Position numbers and translations under genes: made by a program. DNA of 64,000 nt from Opacimonas sp014872805 (lineage in GTDB: Bacteria; Pseudomonadota; Gammaproteobacteria; Enterobacterales; Alteromonadaceae), in the NCBI GenBank assembly GCA_014872805.1, contig WKFN01000012.1, positions 277,970 through 341,969 of the forward strand, given 5' to 3'. Shown here piece by piece: positions 44,332-53,352 of the stretch; the first letter of the stretch is position 1, and every line of letters begins with the position of its first letter. The notes beneath the pieces are model-generated. The model saw only the letters and a list, made by a program, of their open reading frames with translations, was not told where the DNA came from and did not search any database.

Positions 44332-45963
44332 ATGACACATTATATATTCGTCACCGGTGGGGTGATTTCGTCATTGGGCAAAGGAATTGCAGCAGCATCA
44401 CTCGCCGCCATTTTGGAAGCGCGCGGCCTTAAAGTCACCATGTTAAAATTGGACCCGTACATCAATGTCGATCCTGGCACGATGTCACCCATTCAGCACG
44501 GTGAAGTGTTCGTCACCAATGACGGCGCAGAGACTGACCTAGACCTAGGGCACTATGAGCGCTTCATTCGCACGCGCATGACCAAGCGCAATAACTTTAC
44601 CACAGGTCGAATTTATTCATCTGTACTAGAGCGTGAGCGTCGCGGTGATTATCTTGGCGCAACCATTCAAGTGATCCCGCATATTACTAACGAAATCAAA
44701 CGTCGCGTCATCGACGGTGCCGAAGGAAATGATGTTGCCATCGTTGAAATTGGTGGAACTGTTGGTGATATCGAGTCACAACCGTTTTTAGAAGCGATTC
44801 GTCAGTTAGGAACTGAATTAGGTCGTGAAAAAGCCATGTACATGCACCTTACTCTTGTACCTTACATGGCGGCCTCTGGAGAGGTGAAAACCAAGCCGAC
44901 ACAACATTCGGTTAAAGAGCTTCGCTCAATTGGTATTCAACCTGATATTCTTGTCTGTCGCTCTGAAGCGGCCTTGCCAGCAAATGAGCGCGCCAAAATT
45001 GCCTTGTTCACTAATGTCCAAGAGAAATCTGTCATCTCAATGAAGGATGTCGACAGTATCTATAAGATCCCAGCTCATCTAAAAGCTCAAGGGATGGATG
45101 AGATTGTCGTACAACGCTTTGGCCTAGATTGCCCTGAAGCAGATTTATCTGAGTGGGAAGCCGTATTATACGCTGAATCCAACCCTACGGACGAAGTCAC
45201 GATCGGTATGGTGGGTAAATATGTTGAATTACCAGATGCGTATAAGTCGGTCAATGAAGCATTGAAACACGCCGGATTAAAAAATCGCTTAACGGTGAAT
45301 ATTGAGTACATTGATTCATCCGACATCATTGCCAAAGGCGACCATATTTTGTCGCACCTTGACGCCATTTTGGTCCCAGGTGGATTTGGTGAGCGCGGCG
45401 TAGACGGAAAAATCGAAGCGGCTCGATATGCACGTGAAAACCTAGTTCCGTACCTTGGCATTTGTTTAGGCATGCAGGTTGCACTCATTGAATACGCCCG
45501 CAATGTTGCGAATATGCCAGGTGCAAACTCAACAGAGTTTGATCCGGAAACTCCCTACCCAGTCGTTGGTTTGATTGAAGAATGGCTTGATGCATCAGGC
45601 AACAAAGAACAACGCACCGAAGATTCTGACCTTGGTGGCACCATGCGTTTAGGCTCTCAACTTTGTCATTTAATTGAAGGAAGTCTTGCCCATCAATGTT
45701 ACGGCAGTACTGAGATTTATGAGCGCCATCGTCATCGCTATGAAGTCAATAACACCTTACGTACCCAAATCGAAGAAGCTGGCCTAAGAGTCAGTGGTTT
45801 ATCTACCGATAAACAATTAGTTGAAATGATCGAGATCCCAGAACATCCGTTCTTCATCGCTGGTCAATTTCATCCTGAGTTCAACTCGACCCCGCGCGAT
45901 GGCCATCCGCTTTTTGAAGGCTTTATTGCCGCTGCAGGTCGTTTTAAGAAAACTAATCACTAA
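44332..45963 (+). CDS. pyrG: CTP synthase
   Basis: Amination of UTP to CTP with glutamine. The 543-residue protein has the synthetase domain (VTGGVISSLGKGIAAASLAA at the N-terminus) and a class I glutamine amidotransferase domain with the nucleophile in YLGICLGMQ (Cys about 378) and the His/Glu pair in QFHPEF (about 515). 21 bp before eno, the conserved pyrG-eno pair. Confidence 0.98.
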   Translation: MTHYIFVTGGVISSLGKGIAAASLAAILEARGLKVTMLKLDPYINVDPGTMSPIQHGEVFVTNDGAETDLDLGHYERFIRTRMTKRNNFTTGRIYSSVLERERRGDYLGATIQVIPHITNEIKRRVIDGAEGNDVAIVEIGGTVGDIESQPFLEAIRQLGTELGREKAMYMHLTLVPYMAASGEVKTKPTQHSVKELRSIGIQPDILVCRSEAALPANERAKIALFTNVQEKSVISMKDVDSIYKIPAHLKAQGMDEIVVQRFGLDCPEADLSEWEAVLYAESNPTDEVTIGMVGKYVELPDAYKSVNEALKHAGLKNRLTVNIEYIDSSDIIAKGDHILSHLDAILVPGGFGERGVDGKIEAARYARENLVPYLGICLGMQVALIEYARNVANMPGANSTEFDPETPYPVVGLIEEWLDASGNKEQRTEDSDLGGTMRLGSQLCHLIEGSLAHQCYGSTEIYERHRHRYEVNNTLRTQIEEAGLRVSGLSTDKQLVEMIEIPEHPFFIAGQFHPEFNSTPRDGHPLFEGFIAAAGRFKKTNH

Positions 45964-45984
45964 ATTTGAAAGGAAAATAACGCA

Positions 45985-47277
45985 ATGGCAACAATTAGCC
46001 GTATCGTTGGCCGTGAGGTCATGGATTCACGTGGTAATCCCACGGTCGAAGCAGATGTTTATTTAGATAGTGGCGCAATGGGTCGTGCTTGTGCACCCTC
46101 TGGTGCGTCAACAGGATCACGTGAAGCATTAGAACTTCGCGATCAAGATCCAACTCGTTATTTAGGTAAAGGTGTATTAAAGGCCGTTGCGGCAGTTAAT
46201 AACAAAATAGCTCCAGCATTAGTCGGCCAAGATGCTGCAGATCAGCGTAAGCTTGACCAAATCATGATTGATTTAGATGGTACTGAAAACAAAGAAGTCC
46301 TTGGTGCAAATGCCATTCTTGCCGTATCACTTGCAGCAGCAAAAGCGTATGCCAATGGCGCTGGTATTCCCTTATATCAACATATTGCTGATTTAAATGG
46401 CACCTCTGGCGAATACTCCATGCCGGTACCAATGATGAATATCTTAAACGGTGGTGAGCACGCAGATAACAACGTTGATATCCAAGAATTTATGGTACAG
46501 CCTGTAGGCGCGAAAAGCTTCTCTGAGGCTTTGCGCATGGGTGCAGAAATCTTCCATAATTTGAAAAAAGTATTATCTGCAAAAGGTTTGAATACAGCGG
46601 TAGGCGATGAAGGTGGTTTTGCGCCAAACCTGACTTCTAACGCTGAAGCATTAGCAGTGATCGTAGAAGCGGTAGAAAACGCTGGTTATAAAATGGATGA
46701 AGATATCACGTTGGCACTTGATTGCGCCGCATCTGAGTTCTACAAAGACGGTAAATATGTATTAAGTGGTGAAGATAAATCATTTGATTCAGAGGGATTC
46801 AGTGATTATCTTGGCGAACTAGCAAACCAATACCCTATCGTTTCGATTGAAGATGGTTTGGACGAGTCTGATTGGGATGGCTGGGCATATTTAACTAAGC
46901 AGATTGGTGATAAAGTACAACTCGTTGGTGATGACTTGTTCGTAACTAACACTAAGATCTTAAAGCGCGGTATTGATAACGGAATTGGTAACTCAATCCT
47001 GATTAAGTTTAACCAAATTGGTTCATTATCAGAAACGCTTGATGCCATCAAAATGGCGAAAGACGCTGGATTCACTGCGGTTATCTCGCACCGTTCAGGT
47101 GAAACGGAAGATGCCACGATTGCTGATTTAGCAGTGGGTACCGCGGCAGGTCAAATCAAAACAGGTTCATTGTGTCGTTCTGATCGCGTAGCTAAGTACA
47201 ACCAATTATTGCGTATCGAAGAAGCGCTAGGTGCAGACGCGCCTTATCGCGGTCGCAGTGAAATCAAAGGTCAGTAA
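45985..47277 (+). CDS. eno: Enolase
   Basis: Converts 2-phosphoglycerate to phosphoenolpyruvate; also part of the RNA degradosome in related bacteria. 430 residues with GASTGSREALELRD, the metal ligands in LALDCAASEF, SIEDGLDE and VGDDLFVTN, and the signature ILIKFNQIGSLSET. GAAAGGAAAA precedes the ATG. Closed by a strong terminator. ftsB, common downstream of eno, is not here. Confidence 0.98.
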   Translation: MATISRIVGREVMDSRGNPTVEADVYLDSGAMGRACAPSGASTGSREALELRDQDPTRYLGKGVLKAVAAVNNKIAPALVGQDAADQRKLDQIMIDLDGTENKEVLGANAILAVSLAAAKAYANGAGIPLYQHIADLNGTSGEYSMPVPMMNILNGGEHADNNVDIQEFMVQPVGAKSFSEALRMGAEIFHNLKKVLSAKGLNTAVGDEGGFAPNLTSNAEALAVIVEAVENAGYKMDEDITLALDCAASEFYKDGKYVLSGEDKSFDSEGFSDYLGELANQYPIVSIEDGLDESDWDGWAYLTKQIGDKVQLVGDDLFVTNTKILKRGIDNGIGNSILIKFNQIGSLSETLDAIKMAKDAGFTAVISHRSGETEDATIADLAVGTAAGQIKTGSLCRSDRVAKYNQLLRIEEALGADAPYRGRSEIKGQ

Positions 47278-47300
47278 GCAACCATTATCAACCCAACCAG

Positions 47301-47332
47301 AATGCACAGCCTTGAGGCTGTGCATTTTTTTT
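47301..47332 (+). terminator. Terminator after eno
   Basis: AATGCACAGCCT pairs with AGGCTGTGCATT around a 2-4 base loop and is followed by eight T residues. Confidence 0.92.
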
Positions 47333-47343
47333 AAGTTTTAGAT

Positions 47344-47751
47344 ATGAATCAACTTGTTGGCAAATCCCCCTGCCCTTGCACCTCAAAAAAAATCTTAAAC
47401 AAATGCTGTGGTCGTTTTTTAAATAGCGATGACGCGCAATACCCCAAAACTCCAGAACAACTGATGCGCTCACGTTTTAGTGCTTACAAACTTGGTGGTT
47501 ATGGGCAATATTTGATTAACACTTGGGCGGAAGAAACCTGCCCGACACACAATCCAATTGAATTAAATACCCCTGAACTTGACTGGCAACACCTAGATAT
47601 TTTGGACAAGTCCGTCGATGGTCATGCAGGCATCGTCGAATTTAAAGCTTATTACCTAGAACCAGATGGTAGCTTAGCTTATTTGCACGAACGCTCATCA
47701 TTCGTGCGTGCGCAGGGTAAATGGCTCTACGTAAAGGGCGAGATCTACTAA
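47344..47751 (+). CDS. YchJ-like SEC-C motif protein
   Basis: Uncharacterised 135-residue protein of the YchJ/UPF0225 type. The N-terminal CPCTSKKILNKCCG is a SEC-C-type zinc motif, then RSRFSAYKLGGYGQYLINTW and a C-terminal NTF2-like fold with HERSSFVRAQGKWLYVKGE. The gene starts just beyond the eno terminator. Likely cytoplasmic; role unknown. Confidence 0.85.
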   Translation: MNQLVGKSPCPCTSKKILNKCCGRFLNSDDAQYPKTPEQLMRSRFSAYKLGGYGQYLINTWAEETCPTHNPIELNTPELDWQHLDILDKSVDGHAGIVEFKAYYLEPDGSLAYLHERSSFVRAQGKWLYVKGEIY

Positions 47752-47788
47752 ATCCCTTTATTTTTTGTTATTTTCTGTCGATAATAGC

Positions 47789-48394
47789 ATGATGATTAGA
47801 CAGCATGATATTTTCGGCCATAACCAAGACAGTATCCACTTTGCGGAACTGTGCAATGCGCTGTATCAAAGAGAATGTCAAAATCTCGCCGAATCATCTT
47901 CCTCGCAGATTAACCTGCTGAAACGCAAACTCAAGTTTTTACCTCAGTTAGTTCAAGAGTGCGCCCACAGTCTACTCAATAATAACGCTCCGTTAGAGAT
48001 TGATTATCACAATGCCTCTTATCAAAACAAACAAGCGACTAACTGCCCTAGTGCGAAACAAACCACTGGGCAGATTGCACAGTATTATTCGAAGTTCCCA
48101 GATATCGGGCGAGTGTTACCGGTTGAAGTTAAAACCATTGATGGCTATCACTTTGAATTAGATTCAGTCGACCGCGTCGACGAAGAAAGTAACCTTTTGC
48201 ATGTGAATAAACACGGATGGTTTCATCCAGACGGGCAACCCCAACAAGCCAACAATACGATTCGGTTAGTCAAACCGACCAAAGCGATAATGCAGGCAGC
48301 CTGTTGTGGCCATCAGTGGCGTTGGAAAGGTAAAGGTATTCCACGTGCGCTGAGTTTACGAGAATTAAAGCTATCTTTTCATATTCAGTGGTAA
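47789..48394 (+). CDS. Uncharacterised cytoplasmic protein
   Basis: I do not recognise this family. 201 residues from the ATG at 47789 (or 200 from 47792), no signal peptide or membrane helix. The middle region has NCPSAKQTTGQIAQYYSKF, and the C-terminal end has CCGHQWRWKGKGIPRALSLR, where the paired Cys and a His could bind a metal (inference). No ribosome-binding site is visible before either ATG. It lies between the YchJ-like gene and the leu leader. Confidence 0.6.
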   Translation: MMIRQHDIFGHNQDSIHFAELCNALYQRECQNLAESSSSQINLLKRKLKFLPQLVQECAHSLLNNNAPLEIDYHNASYQNKQATNCPSAKQTTGQIAQYYSKFPDIGRVLPVEVKTIDGYHFELDSVDRVDEESNLLHVNKHGWFHPDGQPQQANNTIRLVKPTKAIMQAACCGHQWRWKGKGIPRALSLRELKLSFHIQW

Positions 48395-48463
48395 GTAACA
48401 CTATAAACCTATTATTCTTTAGTATATTCATCATCATTTCTGGCAAAAAACACTCTTTCGCGC

Positions 48464-48492
48464 TTGACCTATCACTTTGGACACAGTACATT
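48464..48492 (+). promoter_or_regulatory. Predicted leu operon promoter
   Basis: TTGACC (48464-48469) and TACATT (48487-48492) with 17-base spacing. The predicted start, about 48498-48499, coincides with the leader-peptide ATG, so the leader mRNA could be leaderless. This is inference; a more distant promoter would give an ordinary 5' end. Confidence 0.5.
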
Positions 48493-48498
48493 TGCGGT

Positions 48499-48564
48499 AT
48501 GAAAAAATTTAGCTCATTCTACACTCTGCTACTCTTATTACTGGTAGGTAAACTGCACGGGTGA
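48499..48564 (+). CDS. leuL: leu operon leader peptide
   Basis: A 21-residue reading frame starting MKKFSSFYT and then six Leu codons in a row (CTG CTA CTC TTA TTA CTG, 48526-48543), with a seventh Leu at 48553. It ends 18 bases before an intrinsic terminator that precedes leuA. This is the classic attenuation arrangement: slow translation of Leu codons when charged tRNA-Leu is low would favour an antiterminator. No ribosome-binding site is visible before the ATG. Confidence 0.9.
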   Translation: MKKFSSFYTLLLLLLVGKLHG

Positions 48565-48582
48565 GCTTGTCTTAAATTTCAC

Positions 48583-48609
48583 AAAACCCGTGCCTAGCAC
48601 GGGTTTTTT
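48583..48609 (+). terminator. leu operon attenuator
   Basis: AAAACCCGTGC-CTA-GCACGGGTTTT is an 11-bp perfect stem with a 3-base loop followed by T residues (48604-48609). The segment ACTGCACGGGTGAG at the end of leuL contains GCACGGG, which can pair with CCCGTGC of the terminator left arm and so form the competing antiterminator. Confidence 0.9.
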
Positions 48610-48640
48610 GTATACGTTTTAAAAACGAAAGGATGGTGTT

Positions 48641-50194
48641 ATGTCACAACAAGTCAAAATATTCGATACCACATTGCGAGATGGTGAACAGGCGTTGCCT
48701 GCAAGCTTAACAGTGAAAGAAAAACTACAAATCGCACTGGCACTCGAACGACTCGGCGTTGACATCATCGAAGCGGGTTTTCCAGTCTCTAGTCCCGGGG
48801 ATTTTACTTCAGTGCAAACCATTGCGCGAGAAATAAAAAATGCCACAGTTGCCGGCTTATCAAGGGCTCTTACCAAAGATATTGATGCTTGTGGGGAAGC
48901 TTTAAAAGTTGCTGAGCGTTTTCGTATCCACACTTTTATCGCCACTTCAGATATTCACGTTGGCACTAAGTTGAAAAAAAGCCAAGACGAAGTGGTTGAA
49001 ATGGCGGTCAAAGCCATCCAACATGCACGTCAATACACTGATGATGTTGAGTTTTCGTGTGAAGATGCGGGCCGCACTCACATTGATTATTTGTGCCGCA
49101 TGGTAGAATCTGCCATCAAAGCAGGCGCGACCACAGTGAATATTCCAGATACGGTTGGTTATACCACACCAACTGAGTTTGGTGGAATAATCCAACAACT
49201 CTTTAATCGAGTTCCTAATATTGATCAAGCGACCATCTCGGTCCACTGTCACAATGACTTAGGTCTCGCCGTGGCAAACTCATTAGCTGCGGTTGAGCAA
49301 GGTGCGCGCCAAGTCGAATGTACTATTAACGGTATTGGTGAGCGTGCGGGTAATGCGTCGTTGGAAGAAATCGCGATGATTTTACAAACTCGTAAAGAAC
49401 GCTACCAACTCGAAACAAACATTAAAAGTAATGAAATTTCGCGCACGTCTAAGCTCGTCAGCCAACTATGTTCTATGCCAGTACAAGCGAACAAAGCCAT
49501 AGTTGGTGCAAATGCTTTTGCGCACTCATCAGGCATTCACCAAGATGGTGTATTAAAAGGTCAAAATACCTACGAAATCATGACGCCGGAAAGTGTTGGC
49601 TTAAACAAAAATCAATTAAATTTAACCTCTCGCTCAGGCCGCCATGTGATTAAGCATCGCTTGTTCGAACTTGGTTACAGCGACAGCGATTACGACTTAG
49701 ATGAAGTCTATGCAGCCTTTTTACGCCTTGCCGACAAAAAGGGGCAAGTGTATGATTACGACCTTGAAGCGATCCTCTTCTTTAACCAACAAAAACAAGA
49801 TGATTCGTATTATTCACTCGAATATTTGCACGCCAGCTCAGGAAAAGAGATCATTCCAAGCGCAACTGTCACGCTAAACGTCGGTGGAGAACCCACGACT
49901 CATAGCGCCGTCGGTAATGGCCCTGTGGATGCCGCGTATAACGCCATCATGCAAATTATCGGCGAAGATGCGATAAACATCGTGGATTTCAAATTGGACT
50001 CCAAAGGCGAAGGTGCCAACGCCCTAGCGCAAGTCAGTATTGTTGTACAATACAACGAGCGCCGTTTTCATGGCATCGGTCTAGCGACAGACATCGTAGA
50101 ATCAGGCGTCAAAGCCCTGATCTTTGTACTTAATAACATGCATTTAGCCGATATGATTGACGAGCAAAAGCTACAATCGGCCACAGGAGTATAA
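48641..50194 (+). CDS. leuA: 2-isopropylmalate synthase
   Basis: First committed step of leucine synthesis: acetyl-CoA plus 2-oxoisovalerate to 2-isopropylmalate; feedback-inhibited by leucine. 517 residues: TIM barrel with DTTLRDGEQALPASLT (about 7-22) and metal ligands VSVHCHNDLGLA, then a C-terminal regulatory LeuA domain (about 390-515). AAGGA lies upstream. One gene of a tight leuABCD operon (0-4 bp gaps). Confidence 0.97.
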   Translation: MSQQVKIFDTTLRDGEQALPASLTVKEKLQIALALERLGVDIIEAGFPVSSPGDFTSVQTIAREIKNATVAGLSRALTKDIDACGEALKVAERFRIHTFIATSDIHVGTKLKKSQDEVVEMAVKAIQHARQYTDDVEFSCEDAGRTHIDYLCRMVESAIKAGATTVNIPDTVGYTTPTEFGGIIQQLFNRVPNIDQATISVHCHNDLGLAVANSLAAVEQGARQVECTINGIGERAGNASLEEIAMILQTRKERYQLETNIKSNEISRTSKLVSQLCSMPVQANKAIVGANAFAHSSGIHQDGVLKGQNTYEIMTPESVGLNKNQLNLTSRSGRHVIKHRLFELGYSDSDYDLDEVYAAFLRLADKKGQVYDYDLEAILFFNQQKQDDSYYSLEYLHASSGKEIIPSATVTLNVGGEPTTHSAVGNGPVDAAYNAIMQIIGEDAINIVDFKLDSKGEGANALAQVSIVVQYNERRFHGIGLATDIVESGVKALIFVLNNMHLADMIDEQKLQSATGV

Positions 50195-51289
50195 ATGTCT
50201 ACTTATCAACTCGCCGTGCTAGCCGGCGACGGTATCGGCCCCGAAGTCATGGCCGAAGCAAATAAAGTCCTTGATGCCATAGAGCAAAAATTTGACTTAA
50301 CTTTAAACCGAACCGCCTTTCCAGTGGGTGGATATGCCATAGACCATCACGGTGAAGCCCTGCCAGCTGAGACGCTAAAAGGCTGTGAAGAAGCTGATGC
50401 TATTTTATTTGGCTCGATTGGCGGACCAAAGTGGGACACCCTCCCTCTTGAGAAGCGTCCTGAACGCGCGGCATTATTAACCTTGCGCAGTCACTTTGAT
50501 TTGTTCTCAAACCTTCGACCGGCCAAAATTTATCCTGGCCTAGAAGACTTATCCCCACTGCGCAAAGACATTGCAGCCAGTGGCGTCGATGTATTAGTAG
50601 TACGTGAATTGACGAGTGGCATATACTTTGGTCAACCCAAAGGCCTAGAAGGTGAAGGTGAAGAACAAGTCGCATTTGATACGATGCGCTACACCAAAGC
50701 AGAGATTCGCCGCATTGCGATTTCAGCGTTTGAAGCCGCGCGCAAACGCAGTAAAAAAGTCACCTCTGTCGACAAAGCCAACGTCCTAGTTTGCTCTCGT
50801 TTATGGCGTGAAACCACTGAAGAAGTTGCCAAAGATTATCCAGATGTTGAACTTGAGCATATCTATATCGATAACGCGACCATGCAACTGATCAAAGATC
50901 CTGCACATTTTGATGTCATGTTATGTTCGAACTTATTTGGTGACATAATCTCTGATGAATGCGCCATGATAACAGGGTCTATGGGCTTATTAGCGTCTGC
51001 AAGTATCAACGGCGACGGTTTTGGCTTATACGAACCTGCTGGTGGCAGTGCACCTGATATTGCTGGACAAGGGATTGCCAACCCAATTGCGCAAATCCTT
51101 TCAGCCGCTATGCTTTTACGCTACTCACTAAATTTGAATGACGCAGCCGATGCCATTGAAAATGCCGTTATTAACACTTTAAGCGACGGTATTTTAACTG
51201 GCGAATTACTTGCACCAGAACAGCGCAGTCGAGCAAAATCAACGGCGCAAGTGGGTGACTATATTACGCAACAGATTTTAGAAGGTTAA
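50195..51289 (+). CDS. leuB: 3-isopropylmalate dehydrogenase
   Basis: NAD-dependent oxidation of 3-isopropylmalate. 364 residues with AVLAGDGIGPEVMAEA at the N-terminus, the substrate loop LLTLRSHFDLFSNLRP, GFGLYEPAGGSAPDIAGQGIANP at the NAD site, and the metal aspartates in NLFGDIISDE. Follows leuA directly. Confidence 0.97.
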   Translation: MSTYQLAVLAGDGIGPEVMAEANKVLDAIEQKFDLTLNRTAFPVGGYAIDHHGEALPAETLKGCEEADAILFGSIGGPKWDTLPLEKRPERAALLTLRSHFDLFSNLRPAKIYPGLEDLSPLRKDIAASGVDVLVVRELTSGIYFGQPKGLEGEGEEQVAFDTMRYTKAEIRRIAISAFEAARKRSKKVTSVDKANVLVCSRLWRETTEEVAKDYPDVELEHIYIDNATMQLIKDPAHFDVMLCSNLFGDIISDECAMITGSMGLLASASINGDGFGLYEPAGGSAPDIAGQGIANPIAQILSAAMLLRYSLNLNDAADAIENAVINTLSDGILTGELLAPEQRSRAKSTAQVGDYITQQILEG

Positions 51290-51293
51290 AGTC

Positions 51294-52694
51294 ATGGCAA
51301 AGACTCTTTATGACAAAATCTGGGACGCTCATGTCGTCCCGAATACCGGTGACGATGTATTGTTGTACATAGACCGCCATCTGATCCACGAAGTCACTTC
51401 ACCACAGGCATTTGCTGGTTTAGATGAAATGAATCGCAAAGTACGCTGTCCAGAAAAAGTGCTTGCGACAATGGACCACAGTATCTCCACTCGTTCCATC
51501 GCGTTGGATGCGTGTGGGCCTGAAAACCAATTACAACTGCAAACCCTTGCACAAAACTGCGAAAAGCACGGTATCGAGCTCTATCCTGTCGGTCACCAAA
51601 AACAAGGTATTATTCACGTTATGGCGCCAGAAGTAGGCGCGATTTTACCTGGTACGACCGTAGTATGCGGTGACTCTCACACAGCCACCCATGGTGCATT
51701 CGGTGCTTTAGCTTTCGGTATCGGCACCTCAGAAGTCGAACACGTTTTAGCGACACAAACGCTCAAACAAACCAAAGCCAAAAATCTAAAAGTCGAAGTC
51801 ACAGGCACATTGCCTATTGGTGTCACTGCTAAGGACATCATTTTAGCCATCATTGGCGAGTTAGGTCACGCCGGTGCCACAGGTCACGTCATTGAGTACT
51901 GTGGTGATACCATTGCCGCTCTATCCATGGAGGAGCGTATGACCATCTGTAATATGAGTATTGAAGCGGGTGCGAAAGCCGGCTTAGTCGCCCCTGACCA
52001 AATCACATTTGATTATCTAGAAGGTCGTGAGAAAGCACCTAAAGGTGAATTGTGGCAAGAAGCCATTGCCTATTGGAAAACCTTGTTTACCGATGCTAAT
52101 GCAGATTTTGATAAAGTCGTTACCTTACTAGCCAAGGACATCAAGCCACAAGTCACATGGGGTACTAATCCTGGGCAAGTCATTGCTGTGGATACGCCAG
52201 TACCTTCTCCGGATGATTTTAGTGATCCTGTCACCAAAGAATCTGCCACTAAAGCACTTGCCTACATGGGGCTCAAACCAGGTGATAAGCTTAGTGAAAC
52301 GCCTGTATCTCATGTGTTTATCGGCTCTTGTACTAACTCACGCATTGAAGACTTACGCGCTGCAGCTAGCATTGCAAAGAAAGGTAAAGTACAACCTAAC
52401 GTAACCGCAATGGTCGTGCCAGGCTCAGCGCAAGTTAAAGTCCAAGCAGAAAGTGAAGGTCTTGATAAAATCTTTATTGATGCTGGTTTTGAGTGGCGCT
52501 TACCCGGCTGTTCGATGTGCTTGGGTATGAACGATGATTTACTTGAAGCTGGAGACCGCTGCGCTTCGACTAGCAACCGTAATTTTGAAGGTCGTCAAGG
52601 CCGCGGTGCGCGCACACACTTAGTGAGCCCCGCCATGGCAGTGGCCGCTGCATTAACTGGCACATTTGCCGATGTTCGCGATTTTCAGGAGTAA
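51294..52694 (+). CDS. leuC: 3-isopropylmalate dehydratase large subunit
   Basis: Iron-sulfur subunit of isopropylmalate isomerase. 466 residues of the aconitase fold; the 4Fe-4S cysteines are in GSCTNSRIEDL and PGCSMCLGMNDD. CGDSHTATHGAFGALAFGIG is a further family motif. Forms an enzyme with leuD, 3 bp downstream. Confidence 0.97.
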   Translation: MAKTLYDKIWDAHVVPNTGDDVLLYIDRHLIHEVTSPQAFAGLDEMNRKVRCPEKVLATMDHSISTRSIALDACGPENQLQLQTLAQNCEKHGIELYPVGHQKQGIIHVMAPEVGAILPGTTVVCGDSHTATHGAFGALAFGIGTSEVEHVLATQTLKQTKAKNLKVEVTGTLPIGVTAKDIILAIIGELGHAGATGHVIEYCGDTIAALSMEERMTICNMSIEAGAKAGLVAPDQITFDYLEGREKAPKGELWQEAIAYWKTLFTDANADFDKVVTLLAKDIKPQVTWGTNPGQVIAVDTPVPSPDDFSDPVTKESATKALAYMGLKPGDKLSETPVSHVFIGSCTNSRIEDLRAAASIAKKGKVQPNVTAMVVPGSAQVKVQAESEGLDKIFIDAGFEWRLPGCSMCLGMNDDLLEAGDRCASTSNRNFEGRQGRGARTHLVSPAMAVAAALTGTFADVRDFQE

Positions 52695-52697
52695 AAC

Positions 52698-53297
52698 ATG
52701 AGTGCATTCACCGTACATACTGGTACCGCTGTGCCTTTAGATATTGCCAATATTGATACCGACCAAATCATCCCAAAACAGTTTTTAACGGGAGTCACCC
52801 GTCAAGGCTATGGTAAACACTTGTTTCACGATTGGCGTTATTTGGACTTACACGAGCAAGAGCCTAACCCTGAGTTCAATCTAAACAAGCCTGAATATCA
52901 AGGTGCATCCATTTTGGTGACTCGCGAGAATTTTGGCTGTGGTTCCTCACGAGAGCACGCACCTTGGGCATTGAAAGACTTTGGGATCCAAGTGGTTATT
53001 GCAACGAGTTTTGCGGATATTTTTTATGGCAATGCCATTAATAATTTCATGTTGCCAATTGTATTAAATAATGAACAAATTGACGAAATAATATCATTGA
53101 TCACCGACAACCCTATAAGCCAACTCACTATCGATTTGCCTAACCTGTGTGTAAAAACACAAAGTGAGGAGTATTCCTTTACTATTGCACCTCAACATAA
53201 GTACAATCTAGAAAATGGTCTTGATGCTATTGGGTTAACATTGACTCATTCAGATTCCATTACAGAATACGAGATTTCTACTAAAAGCTGGTTATAA
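52698..53297 (+). CDS. leuD: 3-isopropylmalate dehydratase small subunit
   Basis: Swivel-domain subunit of isopropylmalate isomerase, 199 residues, with DTDQIIPKQFL and TRENFGCGSSREHAPWAL. Last gene of the leucine operon; a 10-bp inverted repeat follows within 14 bp of the stop. Confidence 0.97.
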   Translation: MSAFTVHTGTAVPLDIANIDTDQIIPKQFLTGVTRQGYGKHLFHDWRYLDLHEQEPNPEFNLNKPEYQGASILVTRENFGCGSSREHAPWALKDFGIQVVIATSFADIFYGNAINNFMLPIVLNNEQIDEIISLITDNPISQLTIDLPNLCVKTQSEEYSFTIAPQHKYNLENGLDAIGLTLTHSDSITEYEISTKSWL

Positions 53298-53310
53298 GGG
53301 AATTGAGACG

Positions 53311-53350
53311 CTCTTGTGACCAGCCGAAATCGAGTCACAAGAGGGTTTTA
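53311..53350 (+). terminator. Inverted repeat after leuD overlapping the next ribosome-binding site
   Basis: CTCTTGTGAC (53311-53320) and GTCACAAGAG (53334-53343) form a 10-bp perfect stem followed by GGTTTTA. The right arm includes the AGAGGG (53340-53345) that would serve as ribosome-binding site for the gene starting at 53353, so the element may terminate the leu operon, hide that site, or both. Confidence 0.6.
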
Positions 53351-53352
53351 CC

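Noticed and set aside
45087..45503. 138-residue minus-strand open frame opposite pyrG
   Set aside because: Antisense shadow of the conserved glutaminase domain.
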